DNA from: an uncultured bacterium
GTDB lineage: Bacteria; Bacillota; Clostridia; Lachnospirales; Lachnospiraceae
NCBI GenBank assembly: GCA_905214855.1
Contig: CAJMNU010000079.1
Location: 1-6,628, forward strand
Length of the DNA stretch: 6,628 nucleotides
Direction of reading: 5' to 3'
Of this stretch, positions 1 through 4,900 are shown in pieces (within the stretch, counting starts at the first letter, position 1; every line of letters begins with the position of its first letter). The notes under the pieces are model-generated. The model had not been told where the DNA came from, did not search any database, and saw only the letters and a list, made by a program, of their open reading frames with translations. Both the position numbers and the translations under genes were made by a program.

Positions 1-19
1 GTCTCTACAGAGTAAATAA

Positions 20-48
20 GGGTGGAGACAAGATAACTACCTCCACCC
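20..48 (-). terminator. Stem-loop downstream of rpsO (possible weak terminator or rpsO-pnp processing hairpin)
   Basis: A perfect 8-bp inverted repeat, GGGTGGAG (20-27) and CTCCACCC (41-48), with a 13-nt loop, begins 13 nt beyond the rpsO stop codon. On the minus strand it is followed only by TTATTTAC, a poor U-tract, so strong intrinsic termination is doubtful. In many bacteria rpsO is followed by pnp with an intercistronic hairpin that is cleaved by RNase III; this stem would suit that role, but pnp lies outside the window. The stem is certain; its function is inferred. Confidence 0.55.
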
Positions 49-61
49 TCAATGGCAACTC

Positions 62-328
62 TTACTTTCTGATGCCTAACTTCTCGATTAAAGCACGGTA
101 TCCTTCCAGATCTGTTTTCTTCAGATAGTTCAAAAGACCACGTCTCTGACCAACCATCTTCAGCAGACCACGTCTGGAATGATGATCCTTCTGGTTATTC
201 TGCAGATGCTCTGTCAGCTCTGCAATTCTTGCTGTCAGAATAGCGATCTGAACTTCTGGTGAACCTGTGTCTCCTGGCTTTCTGCCATATTCTGCGATAA
301 TCGCTGCTTTCTTTTCCTTTGAAATCAT
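62..328 (-). CDS. rpsO: 30S ribosomal protein S15
   Basis: This 88-residue protein has the normal length for bacterial S15, a primary 16S rRNA-binding protein of the small-subunit platform that also contributes to an intersubunit bridge. The family signatures are clear: the DTGSPEVQ stretch near residues 20-27 and the HHSRRGLL stretch near 49-56, which contacts rRNA, followed by a basic C-terminal helical segment ending in GIRK. The ATG at 328-326 is preceded by a perfect AGGAGG (337-342) at 8 nt spacing, so the start is secure. Its promoter (428-456) and a leader of about 93 nt lie just upstream. In many Firmicutes rpsO follows ribF directly; here ribF ends 4.6 kb away and five other genes intervene. 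The gene appears intact. Confidence 0.98.
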   Translation of the reverse strand: MISKEKKAAIIAEYGRKPGDTGSPEVQIAILTARIAELTEHLQNNQKDHHSRRGLLKMVGQRRGLLNYLKKTDLEGYRALIEKLGIRK

Positions 329-421
329 GATGATTTCCTCCTTTATTTTTCTTTATTCTGACCATATACCAGGCTATTGGCTGGAGTCACCACAAAACCG
401 GGCATTGGCGTTAACTCATAC
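329..421 (-). promoter_or_regulatory. rpsO 5' leader, candidate S15 autoregulatory RNA
   Basis: The predicted rpsO transcript begins near 421, leaving a leader of about 93 nt before the ATG. It can form a hairpin with CCAG/CTGG arms (369-372 with 381-384 in plus coordinates). It also carries ATTGGC twice (376-381 and 404-409), before a single-stranded-looking A/T-rich tract and the AGGAGG. S15 is known to repress its own translation through structurally varied rpsO leaders in several bacterial groups. That this leader does so is inferred from its length, its structure potential and its position; I cannot match it to a known leader class by eye. Confidence 0.45.
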
Positions 422-427
422 TGTTCT

Positions 428-456
428 ACTATAGCATAATTTCAAACGCTTGTAAA
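428..456 (-). promoter_or_regulatory. Sigma-A-type promoter of rpsO
   Basis: On the minus strand the -35 box is TTTACA (451-456) and the -10 box is TATAGT (428-433), with a 17-bp spacer. The -35 and -10 boxes each match five of the six consensus bases. Transcription would begin near 421. The -35 lies 25 bp from the -35 of the divergent DUF3842 promoter, giving a back-to-back arrangement. Confidence 0.8.
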
Positions 457-481
457 TCCTTTTTATCCATAGATTTTAAAT

Positions 482-510
482 TTGACAGAAGCTCCAATTT
501 TTACTATAGT
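482..510 (+). promoter_or_regulatory. Sigma-A-type promoter of the DUF3842 gene
   Basis: A perfect TTGACA (482-487) is followed after exactly 17 bp by TATAGT (505-510). The start of transcription would be near 517, leaving a leader of about 92 nt before the ATG at 609. The -10 box sits inside a 14-bp palindrome, listed separately. Confidence 0.85.
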
Positions 511-513
511 AAA
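500..513. promoter_or_regulatory. 14-bp perfect palindrome over the -10 box (candidate operator)
   Basis: TTTACTATAGTAAA reads identically on both strands and covers the whole -10 box of the DUF3842 promoter. A repressor dimer bound here would block RNA polymerase. Part of the symmetry may simply come from the A/T-rich -10 sequence, since TACTATAGTA arises easily around TATAGT. The palindrome is certain; its role as an operator is inferred, and no regulator gene is visible in the window. Confidence 0.4.
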
Positions 514-547
514 CACTGTCTGGTTACAAAAAACCATAACATAAAGA

Positions 548-578
548 AGAATACTTGCATAAGGTATTCTAATATGCA
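548..578 (+). promoter_or_regulatory. Overlapping alternative hairpins in the DUF3842 leader
   Basis: Two stems share bases and cannot form together. AGAATAC (548-554) pairs with GTATTCT (564-570), and TGCATA (556-561) pairs with TATGCA (573-578). They end about 17 nt before the AAAGGA ribosome binding site (595-600). Such overlap could act as a switch but could also be coincidence in an A/T-rich leader. No known riboswitch class was recognised. Confidence 0.35.
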
Positions 579-608
579 GACACACTATCCACAGAAAGGA
601 TTTTATTT

Positions 609-1034
609 ATGAAAATTATCATTATCGATGGTCAAGGTGGTCGTATCGGAAAAAGTATTGTAGAACAACTTAAAAAAGTTCTTCCCAACCAACCCCTGAT
701 CGCTATTGGAACGAATAGTACTGCCACTTCAGCTATGCTAAAAGCTGGTGCTGACCTTGCTGCCACAGGTGAAAATCCAGTTCTTGTCAACAGCCGTGAC
801 GCTGATATCATTATTGGTCCTCTTGGTATCGTGATTGCCAACTCCCTTCTGGGAGAGATCACTCCAGCTATGGCTGAAGCCGTCGGTTCCAGCAAAGCAC
901 TGCAGATCCTGCTTCCTGTAAACCGCTGCAACCACTATGTTGTTGGCACAGAAGAACTCACTTTAACAGATGCGATCCGACAAGTTTGCCAAAAAGTCGT
1001 CTCACTTTGTTCTGGTTCTCCAGATCATTGTTAA
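609..1034 (+). CDS. DUF3842 family protein, Rossmann-like fold, function unknown
   Basis: This 141-residue protein matches my recollection of the DUF3842 family, small proteins found mainly in Clostridia with no established function. It opens with a beta strand and a glycine-rich turn, DGQGGRIG (7-14), a GxGGxxG pattern like the dinucleotide-binding loop of Rossmann proteins. Other stretches that look like family motifs are GTNSTAT (34-40), DIIIGPLGI (66-74) and LLPVNRC (101-107). No signal peptide or membrane segment is present, so it should be cytosolic. The start is supported by AAAGGA (595-600) at 8 nt from the ATG, and a consensus promoter lies at 482-510. It is transcribed alone and divergently from rpsO, and it converges on the kinase gene with 10 bp between stops. 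The nucleotide-binding role is inferred from the glycine loop only. Confidence 0.9.
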   Translation: MKIIIIDGQGGRIGKSIVEQLKKVLPNQPLIAIGTNSTATSAMLKAGADLAATGENPVLVNSRDADIIIGPLGIVIANSLLGEITPAMAEAVGSSKALQILLPVNRCNHYVVGTEELTLTDAIRQVCQKVVSLCSGSPDHC

Positions 1035-1044
1035 TATGCGTTTC

Positions 1045-1683
1045 CTATTCCCACAAACCGCTAGTATCCATGATGATATGACTTTTTTCTTTTAAGTCAA
1101 ACTCTTCTATATAGCGGTTTTCCATAGGAATCCATTCCTGAACAAATCTTTTTTGCATCTCTTGTCCATTTCTCAACAAAATGCGTTCTTTCTGTACATT
1201 GTCATTCACCGTGAGAAGGATTCTGATATCATACAGATCACCAAACCGTGGGTGGGCACTGTAAGAGCCTTCTACAATGCAAAGCAAACCTTTTACATCC
1301 ATCCGTTCTTCCTTTTGAATACACTGTGTTTTACAATTATATCTGCGATATAAAAATTGTTTTTCCCCATCTCGTATCGGACGCAAGACTTCATCCCAGA
1401 CACGTTCATAATCCACATTACCGCCTATCTCAAGCAGACGTTCTCTGCTTTTTTGTTCTGGTCTGAGGAAAAAATCATCCATATGAATCAGTATTCCTCC
1501 AAATTTCTGATTCAATTCTTTTCCTAAGCTGCTCTTTCCGCTGGCGCTCATGCCATCAATAGACAGCATACACATTTTTTTAGGATTTTTTTCTATCCAT
1601 TCTTCTATCTTGCATATAATATCTGCTGATCTGTCTCTGTCCTGCATTTTCTGATACTCCCTCACTCTTTTTGATTTGCTCAT
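1045..1683 (-). CDS. Uridine-kinase-family P-loop kinase, probably partner of the ECF transporter
   Basis: This 212-residue protein belongs to the uridine kinase/phosphoribulokinase-like superfamily, which transfers the ATP gamma-phosphate to hydroxyl groups of nucleosides, pantothenate and similar molecules. Visible motifs are the Walker A loop GMSASGKS (44-51), the HMDDFF segment (68-72) whose aspartates usually bind Mg and substrate, GGNVDYERV (87-95), the Walker-B-like strand leading to VEGSYS (138-143), and an arginine-bearing lid near RNGQEMQKRF (171-180) with WIPMENRY (184-191). The start at 1683 overlaps the transporter stop as ATGA, implying translational coupling. A second ATG at 1647 (200 residues) has a better-spaced GGGAG site and remains possible; neither choice touches a motif. 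It is often annotated as uridine kinase, but the pairing with an ECF S component suggests a kinase that traps an imported substrate. The substrate is not known. Confidence 0.88.
   Translation of the reverse strand: MSKSKRVREYQKMQDRDRSADIICKIEEWIEKNPKKMCMLSIDGMSASGKSSLGKELNQKFGGILIHMDDFFLRPEQKSRERLLEIGGNVDYERVWDEVLRPIRDGEKQFLYRRYNCKTQCIQKEERMDVKGLLCIVEGSYSAHPRFGDLYDIRILLTVNDNVQKERILLRNGQEMQKRFVQEWIPMENRYIEEFDLKEKSHIIMDTSGLWE
1055..1120. repeat. Nested inverted repeats at the convergent 3' ends
   Basis: An outer perfect 9-bp inverted repeat, AAACCGCTA (1055-1063) and TAGCGGTTT (1112-1120), encloses an inner 6-bp one, TGACTT (1079-1084) and AAGTCA (1094-1099). All of it lies inside the last codons of the kinase gene and just beyond the DUF3842 stop. 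It could act as a terminator or 3'-end stabiliser for the DUF3842 transcript, since the 10-bp gap between the two genes has no room for one. The T-run after the outer arm is short, so function is uncertain. Confidence 0.35.
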
Positions 1684-2210
1684 TCTTTCAAAAAACCTGC
1701 CCTCTCCAATGCAGCAATGATAATGGGTATCAAAATGAGCTGAAGGATGATTCCTGGAATTGCTGTAGTAAATGCCCCTGCTAAAAATGCGGCTGCTGTA
1801 AATGTAGATCCAGACACACCTGCTAACACCAATCTCACAACTCCCCATGCAACACGCCCGATCATCATTGCACTGAGAAGAGAGACATATATAGCAACAA
1901 TTCCATGACGCATTCTTTTGTACATAAATCCTGTCACAAATCCATATATTGCAAGTTCAAATGCCATAGCGATCCCAGTTGGAAACATTGGAGGCATTCC
2001 CATTGTCGCACTCCTCAAAAGCGGCACGATCAAACCGACAATGCATCCATAAGGCGCTCCACAGATAAAACCACATAGCAGAACCGGAATATGCATTGGA
2101 AGCAGCATATTTCCAATGCTAGGCAGCTGTGCTGTCAAAAAAGGCAATACCATTCCAATTGCCATAAAAATCCCGGCAAGTACCATTTTGTATGTTTTGG
2201 TCTGTTTCAT
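1680..2210 (-). CDS. ECF transporter S component (substrate-binding membrane subunit), substrate unknown
   Basis: This 176-residue, very hydrophobic protein is the S component of an energy-coupling factor vitamin transporter. S components bind the substrate and dock on a shared EcfA-EcfA'-EcfT module, which is not encoded here. About six membrane segments can be placed between residues 9-26, 35-66, 76-97, 103-130 and 137-168, the longer stretches holding more than one. The first has a small-xxx-small motif (G13, A17) of the kind that contacts EcfT. The stretch LLPMHIPVLLCGFICG (36-51) is characteristic of the broad group holding the folate, pantothenate and related S components. The ATG at 2210 has a modest GGATGG site at 6 nt; a longer form from TTG at 2291 would add a charged N-terminus unlike the family. 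The kinase follows with an ATGA overlap. Confidence 0.88.
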   Translation of the reverse strand: MKQTKTYKMVLAGIFMAIGMVLPFLTAQLPSIGNMLLPMHIPVLLCGFICGAPYGCIVGLIVPLLRSATMGMPPMFPTGIAMAFELAIYGFVTGFMYKRMRHGIVAIYVSLLSAMMIGRVAWGVVRLVLAGVSGSTFTAAAFLAGAFTTAIPGIILQLILIPIIIAALERAGFLKE

Positions 2211-2351
2211 ATGTATCCATCCCAGCTTCTCTTGTATCTTCAGATATCTAAAAGAAACTTTTTCCTTTCCATTATTTTCTGTCATTACCAAAACATCGCA
2301 GATTCATCTGCATGGTTGTTTTCCCCATGTTTTCTTCTGAAAACAACTCAA
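2211..2351 (-). other. 141-bp gap with tandem hairpins ahead of the ECF S-component gene
   Basis: Just past the stop of the upstream gene, GAAAACAAC (2339-2347) can pair with GTTGTTTTC (2315-2323), or its inner part can pair with GTTTTC (2329-2334) instead; these are mutually exclusive. A further hairpin, GCAGA/TCTGC (2298-2302, 2307-2311) with a four-base loop and flanking CAT/ATG, is followed on the minus strand by TTTT. This could be a weak terminator or attenuator between the fusion gene and the transporter gene. No clear promoter and no recognised riboswitch were found here. Confidence 0.4.
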
Positions 2352-3242
2352 TTATAAGAACTCCTTCCCTTTTCTGTCAAGTTCGATATCATTTTTAAGG
2401 ACATAAAGTTCAGAGTCAAAATACTGCTCCTGAAATTTCAATTTTTCCCAAATTTCTTCTTTTGAATATTTTTTCCCTGATAAATCCACAATCCATTTCT
2501 CTTCCACATCATTTAGACGATGGACTACCCCTACCACGATCCCTTCAAATTCTGACAAGGGGTTCTCTTCTCCCAGCACATACACATCCTGTTCTTCCCC
2601 ATCTCCTGCAAGAATACCTTCTACATAACCATAATTAACAGGATAGTACAAATTTTTGTATATACTATGCCAACTTCCCAAAGGTCGGTCAATCTTTCCC
2701 TTTACTTTTCTTCCCAACACCTCTGTATAATCCGGCTTTTTTTCTTCTTTTTGAAGTACTGCTGTCACCCAAACGCCCTCTTCACTCCAGATACTCTCCT
2801 GAAATACAAAATCATACATTTTTTCGTTCAATTTTTCCTCATCTTGTTCCTTATATAATTTTGCTTTTCCAAATATCAGAGCAGGAATCCATACAGCCAA
2901 AATACCATCTGGCTTCAACACTCTTCGAATCTCGTCCAATACTTCTTCAAAAGACTGATTCATCTCATCAGTAAAAAGATCTTTTGCCCAGATACAGTCA
3001 AATGCATTCTCTGCAAAGGGCAATGGTGTTATCCCACATTGTTTGCTTCTTAAAATCTTTCCACTCTCTTTTTCCCATTGCCTTAAATGGCTTACATGTT
3101 TTTCCTGCGGATCTGATGCTGTAACCCAAAATCCAGCATTAACAAAACATATTGCATCCTCACCTGTTTTGCAGTTCACATCTAAAATTGATTTTTTTCC
3201 CTCTTGTTTCCATTCTCTGGCATACTCACAGATACTTTTCAT
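2352..3242 (-). CDS. Fusion protein: SAM methyltransferase-like domain plus small inorganic-pyrophosphatase-like domain
   Basis: This 296-residue protein has two halves. Residues 15-165 resemble a class I methyltransferase: motif I is ILDVNCKTGEDA (19-30), followed by an acidic strand end at D44, the PLPFAENAFDCIWA stretch (73-86) and EIRRVLKPDGILAVW (104-118). Motif I is degenerate, with N and K where the family has glycines (usually DVGCGTG), so SAM binding is uncertain. Residues 176-280 resemble compact family I pyrophosphatases common in Clostridia: KIDRPLGS (183-190), YPVNYGYV (200-207), a metal-binding-like D214, E216, D219 cluster, NDVEEKW (244-250) and FQEQYFDSEL (270-279). E216 replaces the usual aspartate. 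The ATG at 3242 has AGGAGGAGG (3249-3257) at ideal spacing; an upstream GTG at 3266 lies before that site and is unlikely. Its promoter is at 3321-3350. The substrates of both domains are unknown. Confidence 0.85.
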   Translation of the reverse strand: MKSICEYAREWKQEGKKSILDVNCKTGEDAICFVNAGFWVTASDPQEKHVSHLRQWEKESGKILRSKQCGITPLPFAENAFDCIWAKDLFTDEMNQSFEEVLDEIRRVLKPDGILAVWIPALIFGKAKLYKEQDEEKLNEKMYDFVFQESIWSEEGVWVTAVLQKEEKKPDYTEVLGRKVKGKIDRPLGSWHSIYKNLYYPVNYGYVEGILAGDGEEQDVYVLGEENPLSEFEGIVVGVVHRLNDVEEKWIVDLSGKKYSKEEIWEKLKFQEQYFDSELYVLKNDIELDRKGKEFL

Positions 3243-3320
3243 ACTCACCCTCCTCCTATCTACCACTTGGAGTTCTTTTGTCTCTTTTTATCTGATTATT
3301 TCACCATCCCATTTATTGCA

Positions 3321-3350
3321 ATTATAGCATATTCTTGTAGATTCTGGTAA
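3321..3350 (-). promoter_or_regulatory. Promoter of the methyltransferase-pyrophosphatase gene
   Basis: On the minus strand a perfect TATAAT (3321-3326) with an extended TGC just before it is paired with a weaker TTACCA (3345-3350) at 18-bp spacing. Transcription would begin near 3314, giving a leader of about 70 nt before the ATG at 3242. The 273-bp region 3243-3515 holds this promoter, the divergent promoter of the surface protein and that gene's leader hairpin; no gene was found in it. Confidence 0.7.
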
Positions 3351-3432
3351 TGCTTTTCTGACTCTTCTTACATTTCTTTCGGCAATTAAAAGAAAAGTAA
3401 AGATATTGTCAGAATTCGTTATACTTTCTTCT

Positions 3433-3461
3433 TTGACTACAGTATTTTTACTTGATATAAT
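3433..3461 (+). promoter_or_regulatory. Promoter of the cell-wall-binding surface protein
   Basis: TTGACT (3433-3438) and a perfect TATAAT (3456-3461) are separated by 17 bp. Transcription should begin near 3468, about 48 nt before the ATG at 3516. Confidence 0.85.
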
Positions 3462-3471
3462 CAAATTAGAC

Positions 3472-3496
3472 AAGAATTCCAATTATTGGGATTCTT
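3472..3496 (+). promoter_or_regulatory. Strong hairpin at the 5' end of the surface-protein mRNA
   Basis: Bases 3472-3482 and 3486-3496 pair over 11 positions (ten Watson-Crick and one G-U) with a 3-nt loop. The stem begins a few bases after the predicted transcription start and ends 4 bases before the AGAGGAGAGG ribosome binding site (3501-3510). A 5'-terminal stem of this kind typically shields mRNA from decay; as an inverted repeat just downstream of the promoter it could equally be a protein-binding operator. Confidence 0.6.
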
Positions 3497-3515
3497 CCAG
3501 AGAGGAGAGGTTTGT

Positions 3516-4760
3516 ATGAAGAAAAAACATTTTTTAATAGGCACATCTTTATTTTGTCTATTCCTTTTTGCTTTTGCTACAGTCGCAGGAGCTGCGGATA
3601 CGCGAATCAACACAGTTTCCATTACTATTAAAGATGCAGGAGAATTAGAGTCGGGCTGTGATGTCGCAGATGTCTATACTACAACGAACAGTAAAGAATT
3701 TACTATAGACACTGCATATTTTACTACCGAAAACTCTGTATGGCACAGCGGAGAAACCCCACAGGTTTGTGTAGAATTATATGCTAACAGTGGGTATCGT
3801 TTCTCTTATACTAGCAAAAGCCATTTTGAGCTGTCTGGATATGGCGCTAAATTTAAAAAAGCCAAAATTGTAGATGGCGGTGATGGCATGGAACTTTATA
3901 TCAAATTAGATGAAATTTCAGGCAGACCTGCTCAAGTAGAGAATCTTTACTGGAAAAAAAATGTGGCTCGTTGGGACAAAATGGATGAAGCAGATTATTA
4001 TGAAGTCAGATTATATCGCGGCAATTCCATAGTAACAACAAAAAAAGTTTCTAAAAATTATTACGATTTTACTTCTGACATGACCAAAAAAGGACGCTAT
4101 ACTTTCCGTGTTCGTTCTATTTCCAAATATGATGTCACTGGTTCTTGGTCTGAATATTCCGATGACAGGGATGTGAGTTCTTCTGAGGCAGACAAAAATC
4201 AGTCGTCATCAGGATCAAACTTCCCAAACAATGACTGGGATTTTATTTCTCCAGATGACAACTTTAAGCCTCAATCTATTGGATGGCTGATCGACAATGG
4301 ACGTTGGTGGTATCGCAATCCAGATGGTTCTTACACCAAAAATAATTGGCAATTTATCAATAATAAATGGTATTATTTTGATCAAAATGGATACATGTGT
4401 ACTGGATGGCTTTTCATCAATAACCGCTACTACTTCACATTCCCAGATGGTGCTATGACCACTGGATGGCAGTTCATCAACAACCGCTGGTACTACATGG
4501 ATTCTTCTGGTGCTATGACTACAGGCTGGCAATATCTTAATAACCGCTGGTATTATATGGATCCTTCTGGTGCTATGACCACGGGTTGGCAGTATATTAA
4601 TAATCGCTGGTATTATATGGATTCTTCTGGTGCTATGACTACAGGCTGGCAGTGTATCAATAACAAATGGTATTTCCTAGATGCTTCTGGAGCATTGGCA
4701 ACGAATACAACCACTCCAGACAATCATCGTGTTGATGCCAATGGTGTACGGGTTTCCTAA
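3516..4760 (+). CDS. Secreted surface protein with FN3-like domain and seven cell-wall (choline)-binding repeats
   Basis: This 414-residue protein is exported and probably held on the cell surface. Residues 1-26 form a signal peptide: KKK, a hydrophobic core, and an AGA cleavage site before A27. Residues 28-135 are a beta-rich region I cannot assign, with two cysteines (C48, C85) that could pair outside the cell. Residues 138-220 read as a fibronectin-type-III-like domain, with YYEVRLYRG and GRYTFRVRSI strands and a closing GSWSEYS. A Ser/Asp/Asn-rich linker (221-255) leads to seven repeats of about 20 residues (256-395) of the GWxxxNNRWYYxDxxGAMTT type, which bind choline or other cell-wall polymers in related proteins. 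The ATG at 3516 has AGAGGAGAGG just upstream. No enzymatic domain was seen, so an adhesin or binding role is the likeliest inference. It stands alone between two minus-strand blocks. Confidence 0.9.
   Translation: MKKKHFLIGTSLFCLFLFAFATVAGAADTRINTVSITIKDAGELESGCDVADVYTTTNSKEFTIDTAYFTTENSVWHSGETPQVCVELYANSGYRFSYTSKSHFELSGYGAKFKKAKIVDGGDGMELYIKLDEISGRPAQVENLYWKKNVARWDKMDEADYYEVRLYRGNSIVTTKKVSKNYYDFTSDMTKKGRYTFRVRSISKYDVTGSWSEYSDDRDVSSSEADKNQSSSGSNFPNNDWDFISPDDNFKPQSIGWLIDNGRWWYRNPDGSYTKNNWQFINNKWYYFDQNGYMCTGWLFINNRYYFTFPDGAMTTGWQFINNRWYYMDSSGAMTTGWQYLNNRWYYMDPSGAMTTGWQYINNRWYYMDSSGAMTTGWQCINNKWYFLDASGALATNTTTPDNHRVDANGVRVS
4281..4703 (+). repeat. Seven tandem 60-63 bp cell-wall-binding repeats
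   Basis: Repeat units start at 4281, 4344, 4404, 4464, 4524, 4584 and 4644, each opening with a Gly-Trp or Asn-Trp codon pair. Units 4 to 6 are nearly identical in protein and DNA, while units 1, 2 and 7 have diverged. A 35-base stretch is exactly shared by 4497-4531 and 4617-4651, one 120-bp double unit apart. The pattern is typical of arrays that gain or lose units in frame by recombination. Confidence 0.92.
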
Positions 4761-4809
4761 TCAGAGATTCTATATATTTTTCAAAGTTACTTGACTTTTA
4801 AAGCAAAAA

Positions 4810-4854
4810 CAGGTGCGGATATCATATAACTTTTCCGCACCTGCTGATTTTTTT
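4810..4854. terminator. Bidirectional intrinsic terminator between the surface-protein gene and ribF
   Basis: A perfect 10-bp stem, CAGGTGCGGA (4810-4819) and TCCGCACCTG (4834-4843), has a 14-nt loop. On the plus strand it is followed after four bases by seven T (4848-4854); on the minus strand the other arm is followed directly by TTTTTGC. It therefore ends both convergent genes and shows that the truB-ribF transcript does not need to continue into rpsO. Confidence 0.92.
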
Positions 4855-4900
4855 GACTGATTTTGTCCAGTTTTTCTAATTTCTTTTATTTCTATATGTT

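Noticed and set aside
632..935. Minus-strand frames within the DUF3842 gene
   Set aside because: They are antisense to a clear coding gene with its own promoter and ribosome binding site and encode nothing recognisable.
1684..1848. N-terminal extension of the kinase frame inside the transporter gene
   Set aside because: The extra residues are out-of-frame translation of the transporter's 3' end. The ATGA overlap at 1680-1683 gives a natural start.
2211..2291. 27-residue N-terminal extension of the ECF S component from a TTG codon
   Set aside because: It is charged, unlike S components, and starts at TTG, whereas the ATG at 2210 sits just before the first membrane segment with a usable ribosome binding site.
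2211..2351. Known vitamin riboswitch ahead of the ECF gene
   Set aside because: I looked for TPP, FMN, cobalamin, preQ1 and THF conserved cores and saw none; only generic hairpins are present.
3243..3266. GTG start for the fusion protein at 3266
   Set aside because: The AGGAGGAGG site at 3249-3257 lies inside this extension and is ideally placed for the ATG at 3242.
3288..3482. Minus-strand 64-codon open frame upstream of the fusion gene
   Set aside because: It starts with TTG, has no ribosome binding site or internal ATG, and overlaps both divergent promoters. The translation resembles no family.
4215..4532. Minus-strand frame across the wall-binding repeats
   Set aside because: It is an antisense shadow created by the periodic codons of the repeat array, with no ribosome binding site or family resemblance.
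4281..4703. CRISPR-like regular repeats
   Set aside because: The 60-bp units are contiguous, in frame, and encode Gly-Trp cell-wall-binding repeats; there are no unique spacers or cas genes.
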